Shown in pieces: positions 11,104 to 51,000 of a stretch of 64,000 nucleotides of DNA. Every line of letters begins with the position of its first letter. Within the stretch, counting starts at the first letter, position 1. The notes under the pieces were generated by a model that was given only the letters and a program-made list of their open reading frames with translations, searched no databases and had not been told where the DNA came from. Location of the stretch: assembly GCF_037176765.1 (NCBI RefSeq), contig NC_090027.1:4800930-4864929 (forward strand). Reading direction: 5' to 3'. This DNA comes from Anolis sagrei. Taxonomy: Eukaryota > Chordata > Lepidosauria > Squamata > Anolidae. Both the position numbers and the translations under genes were made by a program.

Positions 11104-12175
11104 CATTAGGTTCTTGTGGGTTTTTTCGGGCTATGGAGCCATGTTCTAGAGGCATTTCTCCTGACGTTTCGCCTGCATCTATGGCAAGCATCCTCAGAGG
11201 TTGAGAAGGTCTGTTGGAAGTAGGAAAAATGGGTTTCTATATCTGTGGAATGGCTGGGGTGGGCAAGGAGCTCTTCCCTGCTGCAGTTAGGTGTGAATGT
11301 TTAGCTGATCACCTTCATTAGCATTTGAAGGCCTGCCTGAGTCTGGGAAAATCTGTTGCTGGGAGGTGTTAATCTGTGCCTGGTTTTTTCCTCTCTGTTG
11401 TTTAGCTGTTATAATTTTAGAGTTTTTTAATACTGGTAGCCAGATTTTGTTCATTTTCATGGTCTCTTCCTTTCTGTTGAAATTGTCCACATGCTTGTGG
11501 ATTTCAATGGCTTCTCTGTGTAGTCTGACATGGTGGTTGTTGGTGTGGTCCAGCATTTCTGTGTTCTCAAATAATATGCTGTGTCCAGGCTGGTTCATCA
11601 GGTGCTCTGCTATGGCTGATTTCTCTGGCTGAAGTAGTCTGCAGTGCCTTTCATGTTCCTTGATGCGTGTCTGGGCGCTGCGTTTGGTGGTTCCTATGTA
11701 GACTTGTCCACAGCTGCATGGTATACGGTAGACTCCTGCAGAGGTGAGAGGATCCCTCTTGTCCTTTGCTGAACGGAGCATTTGTTGGATTTTCTTGGTG
11801 GGTTTGTAGATTGTTTGTATGTTGTGTTTCCTCATCAGCTTCCCTCTGCGGTCAGTGGTTCCCTTGATGTCTGGCAGGAACACTTTTCCTCTGGGTGGAT
11901 CTTCATCTTGACTCTCGTGGCTTGTTCTTGGTCTTGCAGCTCTTCTGATGTCTGAGGTGGAGTCTCCCTTGGCCTGGAGAGCCCAGTTGAGGGGGTTCAG
12001 TTCATCTTGGAGGAGGTGGGCTTCGCAGATTCTTTTTGCATGGTCTGCCAAGGCTTTGATGGTGCTTCTTTGTTGACTTGGGTGATGGTTGGAGTTTTTA
12101 TGTAGATATCTATCTGTGTGTGTGGGTTTTCTGTAGACGGTGTGACCCAATTGTTGATCTGGTTTGCGGATGACA
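11104..12175 (-). mobile_element. Penelope-like element, 3' part with terminal repeat
   Basis: Contains the end of the Penelope-like ORF (11287-12150) followed by the terminal repeat with the hammerhead-like core at about 11150-11200. The 5' part, including most of the reverse transcriptase, is missing. Confidence 0.85.
11287..12150 (-). CDS. Penelope-like element ORF, C-terminal part with GIY-YIG endonuclease
   Basis: 287 residues without a stop. The first 60 residues (GHTVYRKPTHTDRYLHKNSN, HPSQQRSTIKALADHAKRIC) match the linker after the Penelope reverse transcriptase. The GIY-YIG nuclease follows at about residues 138-205, with VYRIPC and CGQVYIGTTKRS in the place of the GIY and YIG strands, then the conserved Arg (RIKEHERHC), EKSAIAEH and a downstream Glu. 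A basic tail with NFNRKEETMKMNKIW ends the protein. GIY-YIG cuts DNA for target-primed insertion. The frame has no true start and enters from degraded sequence, so it is a 5'-truncated copy and probably not expressed. The reading is secure because the same tail recurs at 17148-17400. Confidence 0.8.
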   Translation of the reverse strand: MGHTVYRKPTHTDRYLHKNSNHHPSQQRSTIKALADHAKRICEAHLLQDELNPLNWALQAKGDSTSDIRRAARPRTSHESQDEDPPRGKVFLPDIKGTTDRRGKLMRKHNIQTIYKPTKKIQQMLRSAKDKRDPLTSAGVYRIPCSCGQVYIGTTKRSAQTRIKEHERHCRLLQPEKSAIAEHLMNQPGHSILFENTEMLDHTNNHHVRLHREAIEIHKHVDNFNRKEETMKMNKIWLPVLKNSKIITAKQQRGKNQAQINTSQQQIFPDSGRPSNANEGDQLNIHT

Positions 12176-12412
12176 TTACATTACATTTTTATTTATATAG
12201 ATTTATATAGAACATTACATTTTTATTTATATAGATTTACCAGTAGCTGCTGCATTTCCCACCCTCGGCTTATACTTGAGTCAATACATTTTCCCAGTTT
12301 TTGAGGCAAATTTAGATGCCTCGGCTTCTATTCGGGTGGGCTTATACTTGAGTATATACAGTAATTTTTAAGGGGGTTATGCTTTGTAGATGGTCTTACT
12401 TTTTTGGCTTGA

Positions 12413-39899
<27,487 letters not shown>

Positions 39900-41839
39900 A
39901 GCTAGCTACATGGGGCGATGACGACGATGTTTGGGGTGTGGTATTAAACCATGTATACCAACAGTGTGATGGTGGCAGGTCTCCTCTCTGCCTATTGGAT
40001 AGCCCTGGTGGGTTTGTTTTTTGGGTTTGTTATTCAGCACAGAAATACTGGTTGTGTTAGAAACGGGAAATGACTCGTGTTGGGGAGAGTTCATGGCGAG
40101 TTCCAGAAACCCCCACATGTTTGGAAAACCATGTCAAATGGGACCACGGCATAAGAAACTGCCACCCCCTTTTTTATTTTGCAATATGGCCAGTGCATAT
40201 TTACATCCGTGTGTATGTGACCAGGTTGGTTTTATTTTGTTTGCAAAACGGCTCGGAAAAGTTGGCAAGACTTGGAACGGACATTCAGAGCCCGAAGATG
40301 GTAAATATTCCCAGTCCAGTAGGATAACTTTTGTGCTTTCCTTTCTTTCTCCTCCCTGTGCGTCTCGAGCGGAGCTGAGGGATGTTCATTCCAGCCAGAA
40401 ATTACTAGAAAGGAAGAGAGTGGTCAGCTCCTTCAATGCCCTCACCCAGCTCAGATTTCGGATGCAGTTATGATTGAGATACAAATCACAATACCCAGGA
40501 ATGGGTGGTTCCCAAGTGGTTGGGAACTCTGGAAACTGGATGGTGGGAAAAAGTCAGTAGTGTCTTAATGTCAGACTTTAGAATCTAAATAGCAATATTA
40601 AATAACCACTCACAAGCCGGTTTTGCTTTGAAATGGATATATTGCTTGTATCTCCACAACAAAGAAAGACATGACTGACTTTTTCCCACCATCACTTCCT
40701 TTTATACACCTTTCCTACCCATCTTGCCCTCTTTTCAGTTTCCTTATTAGAACTTGTTGCTTCACAAGTTCCATCACATGGTTTCCAGTGCCCTGATTCA
40801 GTCAGGATGTCACAGAGGGAATTGTGATGTCTTCATACTGTCAGAAATCGACTCCAGAAAGTAAACAAAGAACGTCCTTTTTTTTTTCTACCCTTGGAAA
40901 AGGTAATGTTTTGAAGATAGAGGTTGAAATTCCCTTGAAGACTTTTGTTTTGATAGAATGACTATGGTTATTGTTGTTGTATAAGGAGTTATCTATGGTC
41001 TTTTTGCACCATGGGTTTTGCCAAGTTAAGGCAGCAGCTGCCAGGCAGTCCTTGGGCACAACTGTCCTTTGTGATGTGGACCAGTTTGCCATCTTCATGA
41101 CCTGTATAAATATTTGGGTTACCACTTGCCAGCTGTAAAGGGTTTCCATATACTTCTTGCTGGCCTTTCTGGCCTCATTTAGCTCAAATTTGCATATAAA
41201 TATACCCCAAAGTGCACCATCCTTGCACCAAAGGACGGTCAGCCTATCCATTTCCTTAGGAATGTGACAAACCATAAATGACAAAACAATGACAATGTTT
41301 GCAGCAGTTCAATGCCTTCTTTACTCAAAGTTTGTTAAGGAGTTTTTTCCCCCTCTGGTTTTGGTGTTTTGCATTAAAACGGTTAACACAAATATGCAAT
41401 GTTTTGTTTTCCAAATCCTTATTCTTTTTACCCGCTGGTAAACAAGCACTTTTGTCTCTTGCTTGCTCATTTCGATAGTTCCAGGCAGGGTAGTATTTGG
41501 TCCATTGTGGGGTAGCTTGGCCAGTTTTGTCATTTCTGCCATAAAATAATCCAAACGAACAAGGGTGAATTGTGGTCGTGCCACGGTTTGGAAATGGCAC
41601 GTGGTGGTGATGCATTGAGATACATCTCTGTATTGCACAGCTGAATCCTTGCATTAGTTGTGGGCTAGATTCCTTGGAAAGGCTGCTTTGGGGTGGCACA
41701 CTCCCACCACTCTCAACAGGTTAGAAGTTGAGAATTGGTGGGATTGTGGCACCCCAAATGGTGGGATTGTGGTACTCCAGGGTGGGACATCTGTGGAATG
41801 GGTTCCCGAGGCAGCAACCAGCCAGGCTTTGAAGCTGTA
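39900..41839. other. R3HCC1 3' region and unassigned sequence
   Basis: Largely unique sequence with no recognised repeat. 39900 to about 40500 is likely 3' UTR. 40840-41700 has two long - strand open stretches (40841-41284 and 41321-41699) whose composition and peptides match no family I recognise; they could be remnants of an old retroelement or chance. Confidence 0.4.
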
Positions 41840-42895
41840 AGGCCATTAAATGCTAATCAAGGCAACCAATTGAAACATTCACACCTAGCTCCAACAGACA
41901 AGAGTTCTTTCTCCCACCCTGGGCATTCCACAGATATATAAATAAACCCCATTTTCCTAATTTCTAACAGACTTCACAACCTCTGAGGATGCCTGACGTA
42001 GATGTGGGTGAAACATCAGGAGAGAATGCTTCTGGAACATGGCCAGACAGTCCGGAAAACTCACAACAACCCAGATTGTGATACCGTAACATAACATTTC
42101 CAAGCTCTGACTCTGACTTTGGCTAAATGCAGTCAGGAATTAGGAGAGCAGCCTCATTTTCCAACATGGACAGGAAGTGCCTTGCTGTGAGTTTTCCAGA
42201 CTGTATGGCCATGTTCCAGTAGCACTCTCTCCTGACATTTCACCTGCATCTAAACTCAAAACTCTAAAATCGAAACATTAAATAAAGAACAACACTCAAA
42301 AACTAGGGAATTCCAGACAGGAAACAATCAGGGCCAGCTAATCACCTCCCAACAAAGGATTCCCTCAGGCAGGAAGCAGCCAGACCTTGAAACTACAACG
42401 CCATGAAATGCTAATCAAGGTAGGCAATTGGAACAACCTCAAACACACAAGAGTTCTTTCTCCCACTCTGGACGTAATTCCACAGATATATAAACCCCAC
42501 TTGCCTAGATCTCACAACCTCGAAGGATGCAGGCAAAATGTCAGGGGAGAATGCTTCTGGAACATGGTCGTACAGCCCAGGAAACTCACAACAACCCAGT
42601 GATTCCAGCCATGAAAGCCTTCAACAACAGAATCAGGGTCAGCTAAGACTTCCCTACAAAGGATTTCCCCAGGCAGGAAGCAGCCAAGCTTTGAAGCTGC
42701 GAGGCTATTCAATACTAACCAGTGTAGCCAATTGCAACATTCACACTTGCCTCCAACAGACAAGCGTTCTTTCTCTCACCCTGGACATCATTCCACAGAT
42801 ATATAAACCTCACTTGCCTAGTTTCTGGAAAATGGCCGTACAGCCCGGAAAACTCACGGCAAACCAGCCTTTGACAATACATAGAAATTCTGTTG
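41840..42895 (+). mobile_element. Run of three Penelope-like terminal repeat fragments
   Basis: Pieces at about 41840-42085, 42190-42640 and 42640-42895, each with the CCACAGATATATAAACC motif and the GGAAACTCACAACAACCCAG-type end. Divergent copies of the GTGGGTGAAAC subfamily. 42086-42189 is unassigned. Confidence 0.65.
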
Positions 42896-43059
42896 TCATT
42901 GCTATTAAGGCTGGCAATGTCACCTAGTAAGTGGCCACTCAAATAAGACTCAAAATGGCTCTGCTCATTGGAAATACACAACTTGCACCACTGTTTTGTT
43001 TCCCTGGACATGTTTTTTGGATAGGAAGCATTTCCAAGTACCTGTGGATCTTTGTAGCA

Positions 43060-44180
43060 ACCATGACCTCAAACAAACAGAGGTACGTGTGCTTAGCACC
43101 GCAGTGCGTGTGCTTGCTCCATCCATGTTCAACATCTACACAAATGACCAGCCACTGCCAGAAGGGACAGAGAGTTTCATCTATGCTGATGATCGTGCCA
43201 TTACTGCCAAGCAGGGAGCTTTGAGATGGTTGAACAGAAGCTTTCCGAAGCTCTAGGTGTTCTTACTGCCTATTACAGGGGAAACCAGCTGATCCCTAAT
43301 CCATCTAAAACACAGACATGTGCCTTTCATCTCAAGAACAGAGAAGCATCCTGAGCTCTGAGGATTACCTGGGAAGGAATCCCACTGGAGCATTGCAGCA
43401 CACCCAAAGACCTGGGAGTCACTCTGGACTGTGCTCTGACCTACAAGAAGCACTGCCTGAACATCAAGCAAAAAGTGGGTGCTAGAAATAATATCATACG
43501 AAAGCTGACTGGCACAACCTGGGGATCACAACCAGACACAGTGAAGACATCTGTCCTTGCGCTATGCTACTCTGCTGCTGTGTACGCATGCCCAGTGTGG
43601 AACACATCTCACCACGCCAGAACAGTGGATGTGGCTCTTAATGAGACGTGCTGCATTATCACGGGGTGTCTGCGCCCTACACCCCTGGAGAAATTACACT
43701 GTTTAGCCGGTATCTCAGCACCTGACATATAGTGAAAGGACCAAGGCAGAGACATCTCCAGCTCATCCCCTGTTTGGGTATCAGCCAGCACAGCAACAAC
43801 TTAAATCTAGAAATAGTTTTCTTAGATCTACAGAGACACTCGCTGGAACACCTCAGCAAGCGAGAGTCCAAAAGTGGCAGGCTCAAACCCAGAACCTCAA
43901 TCCATGGCTGATACCAAATGGGAGACTCCCCCCTGAGCACACAGAAGACTGGGCGACTTGGAAGGCGCTGAACAGACTGCGCTCTGGCACCATGAGATGC
44001 AGAGCCAACCTCAAGAAATGGGGCCACAAAGTGGAATCCACGACATGCGAGTGTGGAGAAGAGCAAACCACTGACCACCTGTTGCAATGCACCCTGAGCT
44101 CTGCCACATGCACAATGGAGGACCTTCTTGCGGCAACACCAGAAGCACTCCAAGGGGCCAGATACTGGTCAAAGGACATT
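43060..44180 (+). mobile_element. Non-LTR retrotransposon fragment, Jockey/I-group-like
   Basis: Broken + strand frames encode an RT part with the YADD box (TESFIYADDRAITAKQG), then LIPNPSKTQTCAFHLKNREA, KLTGTTWGSQPDTVKTSVLA, YACPVWNTSHHARTVDVALN, CCIITGCLRPTPLEKLHCLA and a C-terminus with CECGEEQTTDHLLQC. Several frameshifts and stops. A second copy of the same family is split at 58380-59585. Clade assignment is tentative. Confidence 0.7.
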
Positions 44181-44989
44181 TAACCAACTACCAAACTCAG
44201 AAATTTTGTGTTTTGTCTGTTTGTTTGCTTTGTTCTGTTAGAAATGTAATATAATTGACTGGTTGCCCTGACACGACAAATAAATAAATAAAATAACTGC
44301 GATGCATTTAGTAACATGTCCACAAAAGATATCAAAGGATAGCCTGGCAAAATGGGGGACAGAAGGGACTGGCACAAGCACACAACACCAGAGTAATTCC
44401 GTTGTAGTACGGAAGGTGGAGCGGGAGAAGGCATTGAAGTGGGTCAACGGCAGTAAAAATTCACAGTCTAGTGGCTTTGGAAACCAAGATACGGGGAAGG
44501 CGTTGAGCAACGTTTCCCCATCATGCTGTTATCAAACTGTCAAGTGCTCTTGGAGACTCCATTACGTAGACTCTGAGGACTTCCACGGGTCTTCCGTTCT
44601 GCACCCGTAGTGTTGAGTGAGACCTTCAAGTCCTACTTAGACAGAATGTGGAGTTGTGGAAGACGTTCCTTGGTGGGAATGGGGGGAAAGTCATAACTTG
44701 GAAGATCCAGACATCCTTGGTGTGGGTTGTCCACGAGGTGGTGCTGCTGCCTTGGTCGTGGTGAACCAAGGTGGCCGGAGAGCTTGAAATGACGATCTTG
44801 GAGAGTCAACGCTACTTCTGTTGCTGCTGAACACACACACACAAAATAGGCAACGAACACACCCTTGAAAATAACTTACAAAGCTAATTTTTAAAGTTCA
44901 TAGTTGTTTTCTTGATTACTTTCTTTTCTGAGCAGTGGTTTGGGAAATCACGGGAAGAAAGGGCAACGTCATCGTTCCTAAAATCTGGA

Positions 44990-45063
44990 TTAAGACACCA
45001 GGTTGGTCATCAGTCCTTTCTGGTGATTAAATTTCTCTTCTATTGAGTCGCTGTAGGAGTTGA
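44990..45063 (-). CDS. LOXL2: LOXL last coding exon
   Basis: Acceptor TCTCCCGACAG. Completes a Val codon, encodes [20 protein letters not shown] then LVS and TAA at 44992-44990. Matches the position of the SFSEETEKKFEH tail of LOXL2. Confidence 0.8.
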
Positions 45064-48000
45064 CTGTCGGGAGAGAAAAAGCAAAGATATGTTATTGGTA
45101 GCTGGGTTATTAGGAGCACTGAACTACAACACCGCCTGAGCTCTGCAAGTGCAGCTTTTTTCTGAATGAAGCAGAGCGTGTTTGAGGACCGGGACATCCG
45201 TAGGGAGAGCAAGGGGCTTGTTTATAAAACTATTGTCCTCCCAACCCTGCTATATGCCTGTGAAACGTGGACTGTCTACAGACATCAACATTGAGACTGA
45301 AATACAATACTGCCTGAGCTTTGCGAGTACAGCATTTTTCCAAATGTGCAAAGAGTGTTTGAGGACCAGGACATCCGTAGGGAGACCAAGGGGCTTGTTT
45401 ATAAAACCTTGTCCTCCCAACCCTGCTATATGCCTGTGAAACGTGGACTGTCTAGTTTGACTAGAGACCACTTGACCAGGGGCCACTTGCCAAGGGGACA
45501 CATTGACTAGAGACCACTTTGACTAGGGACCACTTGACCAGGGGCCACTTGACTAGGGGCCACTTTGACTAGGGATCACTTTGACTAGGGACCACTTTGA
45601 TCAGGGATGAATTTGACCAGGGCCCACTTGTCCAGGGCCACTTGACTAGGGGCCACTTTGACTAGAGACCATGTGACCAGGGGCCACTTTGACTAGGGAT
45701 CACTTTAACTAGGGACCACTTTGACCAGGGATGAATTTGACCAGGGACCACTTGTCCAGGGCCACTTGACTAGGGGCCACTTTGACTAGGGATCACTTTG
45801 ACTAGGGACCACTTTGATCAGGGATGAATTTGACCAGGGACCACTTGTCCAGGGCCACTTGACTAGGGGCCACTTTGACTAGGGATCACTTTGACTAGGG
45901 ACCACTTTGATCAGGGATGAATTTGACCAGGGACCACTTGTCCAGGGCCACTTGACTAGGGGCCACTTTGACTAGAGACCATGTGACCAGGGGCCACTTG
46001 ACTAGGGGCCACTTTGACTAGGGATCACTTTGACTAGGGACCACTTTGATCAGGGATGAATTTGACCAGGGACCACTTCTCCAGGGCCACTTGACTAGGG
46101 GCCACTTTGACTAGAGACCATGTGACCAGGGGCCACTTGACTAGGGGCCACTTTGACTAGGGATCACTTTGACTAGGGACCACTTTGATCAGGGATGAAT
46201 TTGACCAGGGACCACTTGTCCAGGGCCACTTGACTAGGGGCCACTTTGACTAGGGATCACTTTGACTAGGGACCACTTTGATCAGGGATGAATTTGACCA
46301 GGGACCACTTGTCCAGGGCCACTTGACTAGGGGCCACTTTGACTAGGGATCACTTTGACTAGGGACCACTTTGATCAGGGATGAATTTGACCAGGGACCA
46401 CTTGTCCAGGGCCACTTGACTAGGGGCCACTTTGACTAGAGACCATGTGACCAGGGGCCACTTGACTAGGGGCCACTTTGACTAGGGATCACTTTGACTA
46501 GGGACCACTTTGACCAGGGATGAATTTGACCAGGGACCACTTCTCCAGGGCCACTTGACTAGGGGCCACTTTGACTAGAGACCATGTGACCAGGGGCCAC
46601 TTGACTAGGGGCCACTTTGACTAGGGATCACTTTGACTAGGGACCACTTTGATCAGGGATGAATTTGACCAGGGACCACTTCTCCAGGGCCACTTGACTA
46701 GGGGCCACTTTGACTAGAGACCATGTGACCAGGGGCCACTTGACTAGGGGCCACTTTGACTAGGGATCACTTTGACTAGGGACCACTTTGATCAGGGATG
46801 AATTTGACCAGGGACCACTTGTCCAGGGCCACTTGACTAGGGGCCACTTTGACTAGAGACCATGTGACCAGGGGCCACTTGACTAGGGGCCACTTTGAGT
46901 AGGGATCACTTTGACTAGGGACCACTTTGACCAGGGATGAATTTGACCAGGGACCACTTGTCCAGGGCCACTTGACTAGGGGCCACTTTGACTAGGGATC
47001 ACTTTGACTAGGGACCACTTTGATCAGGGATGAATTTGACCAGGGACCACTTGTCCAGGGCCACTTGACTAGGGGCCACTTTGACTAGAGACCATGTGAC
47101 CAGGGGCCACTTGACTAGGGGCCACTTTGACTAGGGATCACTTTGACCAGGGATGAATTTGACCAAGGACCACTTGCCCAGGACCACTTGACTAGGGGCC
47201 ACTTTGACTAGAGACCACTTGACTAGAGACCACTTGACCAGGGACCACTTGACCAGGGGACCCTTTGACTAGAGTCCACTTGACTAGAGACCACTTGACC
47301 AGGGACCACTTGACTAGAGACCGCTTTGACTAGAGACCACGTGACCAGGGGGCACTTTGACTAGGGATCACTTTGACTAGGGACCACTTTGATCAGGGAT
47401 GAATTTGACCAGGGACCACTTGTCCAGGGCCACTTGACTAGGGGCCACTTTGACTAGAGACCACGTGACCAGGGGCCACCTGACTAGGGGCCACTTTGAC
47501 TAGGGATCACTTTGACTAGGGACCACTTTGATCAGGGATGAATTTGACCAGGGACCACTTCTCCAGGGCCACTTGACTAGGGGCCACTTTGACTAGAGAC
47601 CATGTGACCAGGGGCCACTTGACTAGGGGCCACTTTGACTAGGGATCACTTTGACTAGGGACCACTTTGACCAGGGATGAATTTGACCAGGGACCACTTG
47701 TCCAGGGCCACTTGACTAGGGGCCACTTTGACTAGGGATCACTTTGACTAGGGACCACTTTGATCAGGGATGAATTTGACCAGGGACCACTTGTCCAGGG
47801 CCACTTGACTAGGGGCCACTTTGACTAGAGACCACGTGACCAGGGGCCACCTGACTAGGGGCCACTTTGACTAGGGATCACTTTGACTAGGGACCACTTT
47901 GATCAGGGATGAATTTGACCAGGGACCACTTGTCCAGGGCCACTTGACTAGGGGCCACTTTGACTAGAGACCATGTGACCAGGGGCCACTTGACTAGGGG

Positions 48001-51000
48001 CCACTTTGACTAGGGATCACTTTGACTAGGGACCACTTTGACCAGGGATGAATTTGACCAGGGACCACTTGTCCAGGGCCACTTGACTAGGGGCCACTTT
48101 GACTAGGGATCACTTTGACTAGGGACCACTTTGATCAGGGATGAATTTGACCAGGGACCACTTGTCCAGGGCCACTTGACTAGGGGCCACTTTGACTAGA
48201 GACCACGTGACCAGGGGCCACCTGACTAGGGGCCACTTTGACTAGGGATCACTTTGACTAGGGACCACTTTGATCAGGGATGAATTTGACCAGGGACCAC
48301 TTCTCCAGGGCCACTTGACTAGGGGCCACTTTGACTAGAGACCATGTGACCAGGGGCCACTTGACTAGGGGCCACTTTGACTAGGGATCACTTTGACTAG
48401 GGACCACTTTGACCAGGGATGAATTTGACCAGGGACCACTTGTCCAGGGCCACTTGACTAGGGGCCACTTTGACTAGGGATCACTTTGACTAGGGACCAC
48501 TTTGATCAGGGATGAATTTGACCAGGGACCACTTGTCCAGGGCCACTTGACTAGGGGCCACTTTGACTAGAGACCACGTGACCAGGGGCCACCTGACTAG
48601 GGGCCACTTTGACTAGGGATCACTTTGACTAGGGACCACTTTGATCAGGGATGAATTTGACCAGGGCCCACTTGTCCAGGGCCACTTGACTAGGGGCCAC
48701 TTTGACTAGAGACCATGTGACCAGGGGCCACTTGACTAGGGGCCACTTTGACTAGGGATCACTTTGACTAGGGACCACTTTGACCAGGGATGAATTTGAC
48801 CAAGGACCACTTGCCCAGGACCACTTGACTAGGGGCCACTTTGACTAGAGACTACTTGACTAGAGACCACTTGACCAGGGACCACTTGACCAGGGGACCC
48901 TTTGACTAGAGACCACTTGACTAGAGACCACTTGACCAGGGACCACTTGACTAGAGACCGCTTTGACTAGGGACCACTTTGACCAGGGATGAATTTGACC
49001 AAGGACCACTTGACTAGAGACCACTTGACCAGGGACCACTTGACCAGGGGACCCTTTGACTAGAGACCACGTGACCAGGGACCACTTGACTAGAGACCGC
49101 TTTGACTAGGGACCACTTTGACCAGGGACCACGTGACCAGGACCGCATGGCCAGGTCCGCATGACCGCATGATAAACAGAAAACCTGGGATCAGATCTTG
49201 GGATATAGGTAAGTATAGATCCAGGGACCACTTGACTAGGGGCCACTTTAACCAGGGGTCACTTTGACTAGAGACCACTTTGACTAGGGACCACTTTGAC
49301 CAGGGATCACTTGATCAGGGATGAATTTGACTAGGGACCACTTGTCCAGGGCCACTTAACTAGGGGCCACTTTGACTAGAGACCACTTGACCAGGGACCA
49401 CTTGACCAGGGGACACTTTGACTAAAGGCCACTTGACCAGGGACCACTTGACTAGAGACCACTTTGACCAGGGACCATGTGATCAGGACCGCTTGACTAG
49501 AGACCACTTGACCAGGGACCACTTTGACTGGGGACCTCTCTCCAACATTGATATCTAAAGGGTTACGAATCAGAAAATTGCATTGGATAGACCACATCAG
49601 CTCTAGTTTCTGATACAGAACATATGCCACCCAGTAGTCATCTTCTGCTTGCCTACAGAAAACCATATTTAATAATCTAGAGTTGATCTGGAAGTAGAAA
49701 TCTTTCGTGGGTAGTCAGCCTCTCCCCTCCCAACATCCCTATTGCCTTGGCACTATAAGAGGGTTTCATGGGACCAGTCGCTCTAGTTGCCGCATGGTTT
49801 CAAGGCAACGGTGTAGTAATGGTGAGGCTGCGGACCATATTTTCGTTCTTGGGGACCACTGGTGGTCCATGAACCACAGGTTGGGAACCACTGAAACAGT
49901 GGGGCTGCAGCCTAACGGGTGACAGGTTATATCAATACCAAAATGAATAAAGTATCTCTGAAAAACCAGTCTAAAAACAAGAGAGAGAGAACCCACCTGT
50001 ATGACATTCGTACAACCAGACGCGGTCGAAATCATATTTGCATTTACATCTCATAATGTTGTTGGTAAAATCCGTCTCTGCCACTTCATAGTTTGGATTG
50101 ACAATGAGCTGGAAAAAAAACAAACCCAACAGTGGAGCCTTAGGAGGATCTATCCCAAACTTTTTGCTTTGGAGGAAGAAAGTTCAGGTCTTGGGGAAAT
50201 CTTGCATGAAAATGATTAAATCTGGGTTGCTGTGAGTTTTCCGGGCTGTATGGCCATGTTCCAGAAGCATTTTCTCCTGGACTTCATACCCACGCTCTAA
50301 TGCAGTGTTTCTCAACCTGGGGGTCGGGACCCACATGGGGGTTGCGAGGGGGTGTCAGAGGGGTCGCCAAAGACCATCAGAAAACATAGTATTTTCTGTT
50401 GGTCATGGGGGTTCTGTGTGGAAAGTTTGGTCCAATTCTATCATTGGTGGGGTTCAGAATGCTATTTCATTGTGGGTGAACTATAAATCCCAACAATTAC
50501 AACTCCCAAATGGCAAGGTCTATTTTCTCCAAACTCTACCAGTGTTCACATTTGGGCATATTGAGTATTCGTGCCAGATCCATCATTGTTCTCTGGATGT
50601 AGGTGAACTACAACTCCAAAAAACTCAAGGTCAATGTCCACCAGACCTTCCCAGTATTTTCTTTTGGTCATGGGAATTATGTGTGCCCAGTTTGATTCAA
50701 TTCCATCATTGGTGGAGTTCAGAAGGCTCTTTGATTTTAGGTGAACTATAAATCCCAGCAACTCCAGCATTACCAAATAACAAAATCAATCACCCCCAAC
50801 CTCACCAGTATTCAAATTTGGAGTATTGGATATTTGTGCCAAATTTGGTCCAGTGACTGAAAATATATCCTGCATATCAGATATTTAGATTGCCATTCAT
50901 AACAGTAGCAAAATTACAGTTGTGAAGTAGCAATGAAAATAATATTATGGTTGGGGGTCACCACAACATGAGGAACTGTACAAAGGGGTCGCGGCATTAG

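Larger units (their letters stand above)
8656..12201 (-). mobile_element. Helitron-like element holding three nested insertions
   Basis: The plus-strand left end is CTAGCCATCCCCTGCCAGGC and the right end is TTTATTTATATAGAT. Its conserved body can be followed across three interruptions: an L2 at about 8727-9497, a second L2 at about 10500-11022 (the body reads ..CCTTGGGTT before and AGTAGGTGT.. after) and a Penelope-like element at about 11104-12175. Removing the insertions leaves about 1.2 kb that matches the arrangement of the copy at 21432-22939. Non-autonomous. Confidence 0.6.

Noticed and set aside
41658-41840. Short open frame with internal WDCGTPNGG repeat
   Set aside because: It comes from a local duplication of GGTGGGATTGTGGCACCCC-like sequence; no other support.
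45456-49545. CRISPR-like array of short repeats
   Set aside because: There are no unique spacers: the whole array is tandem monomers of 14-16 bp, and the surroundings are vertebrate.
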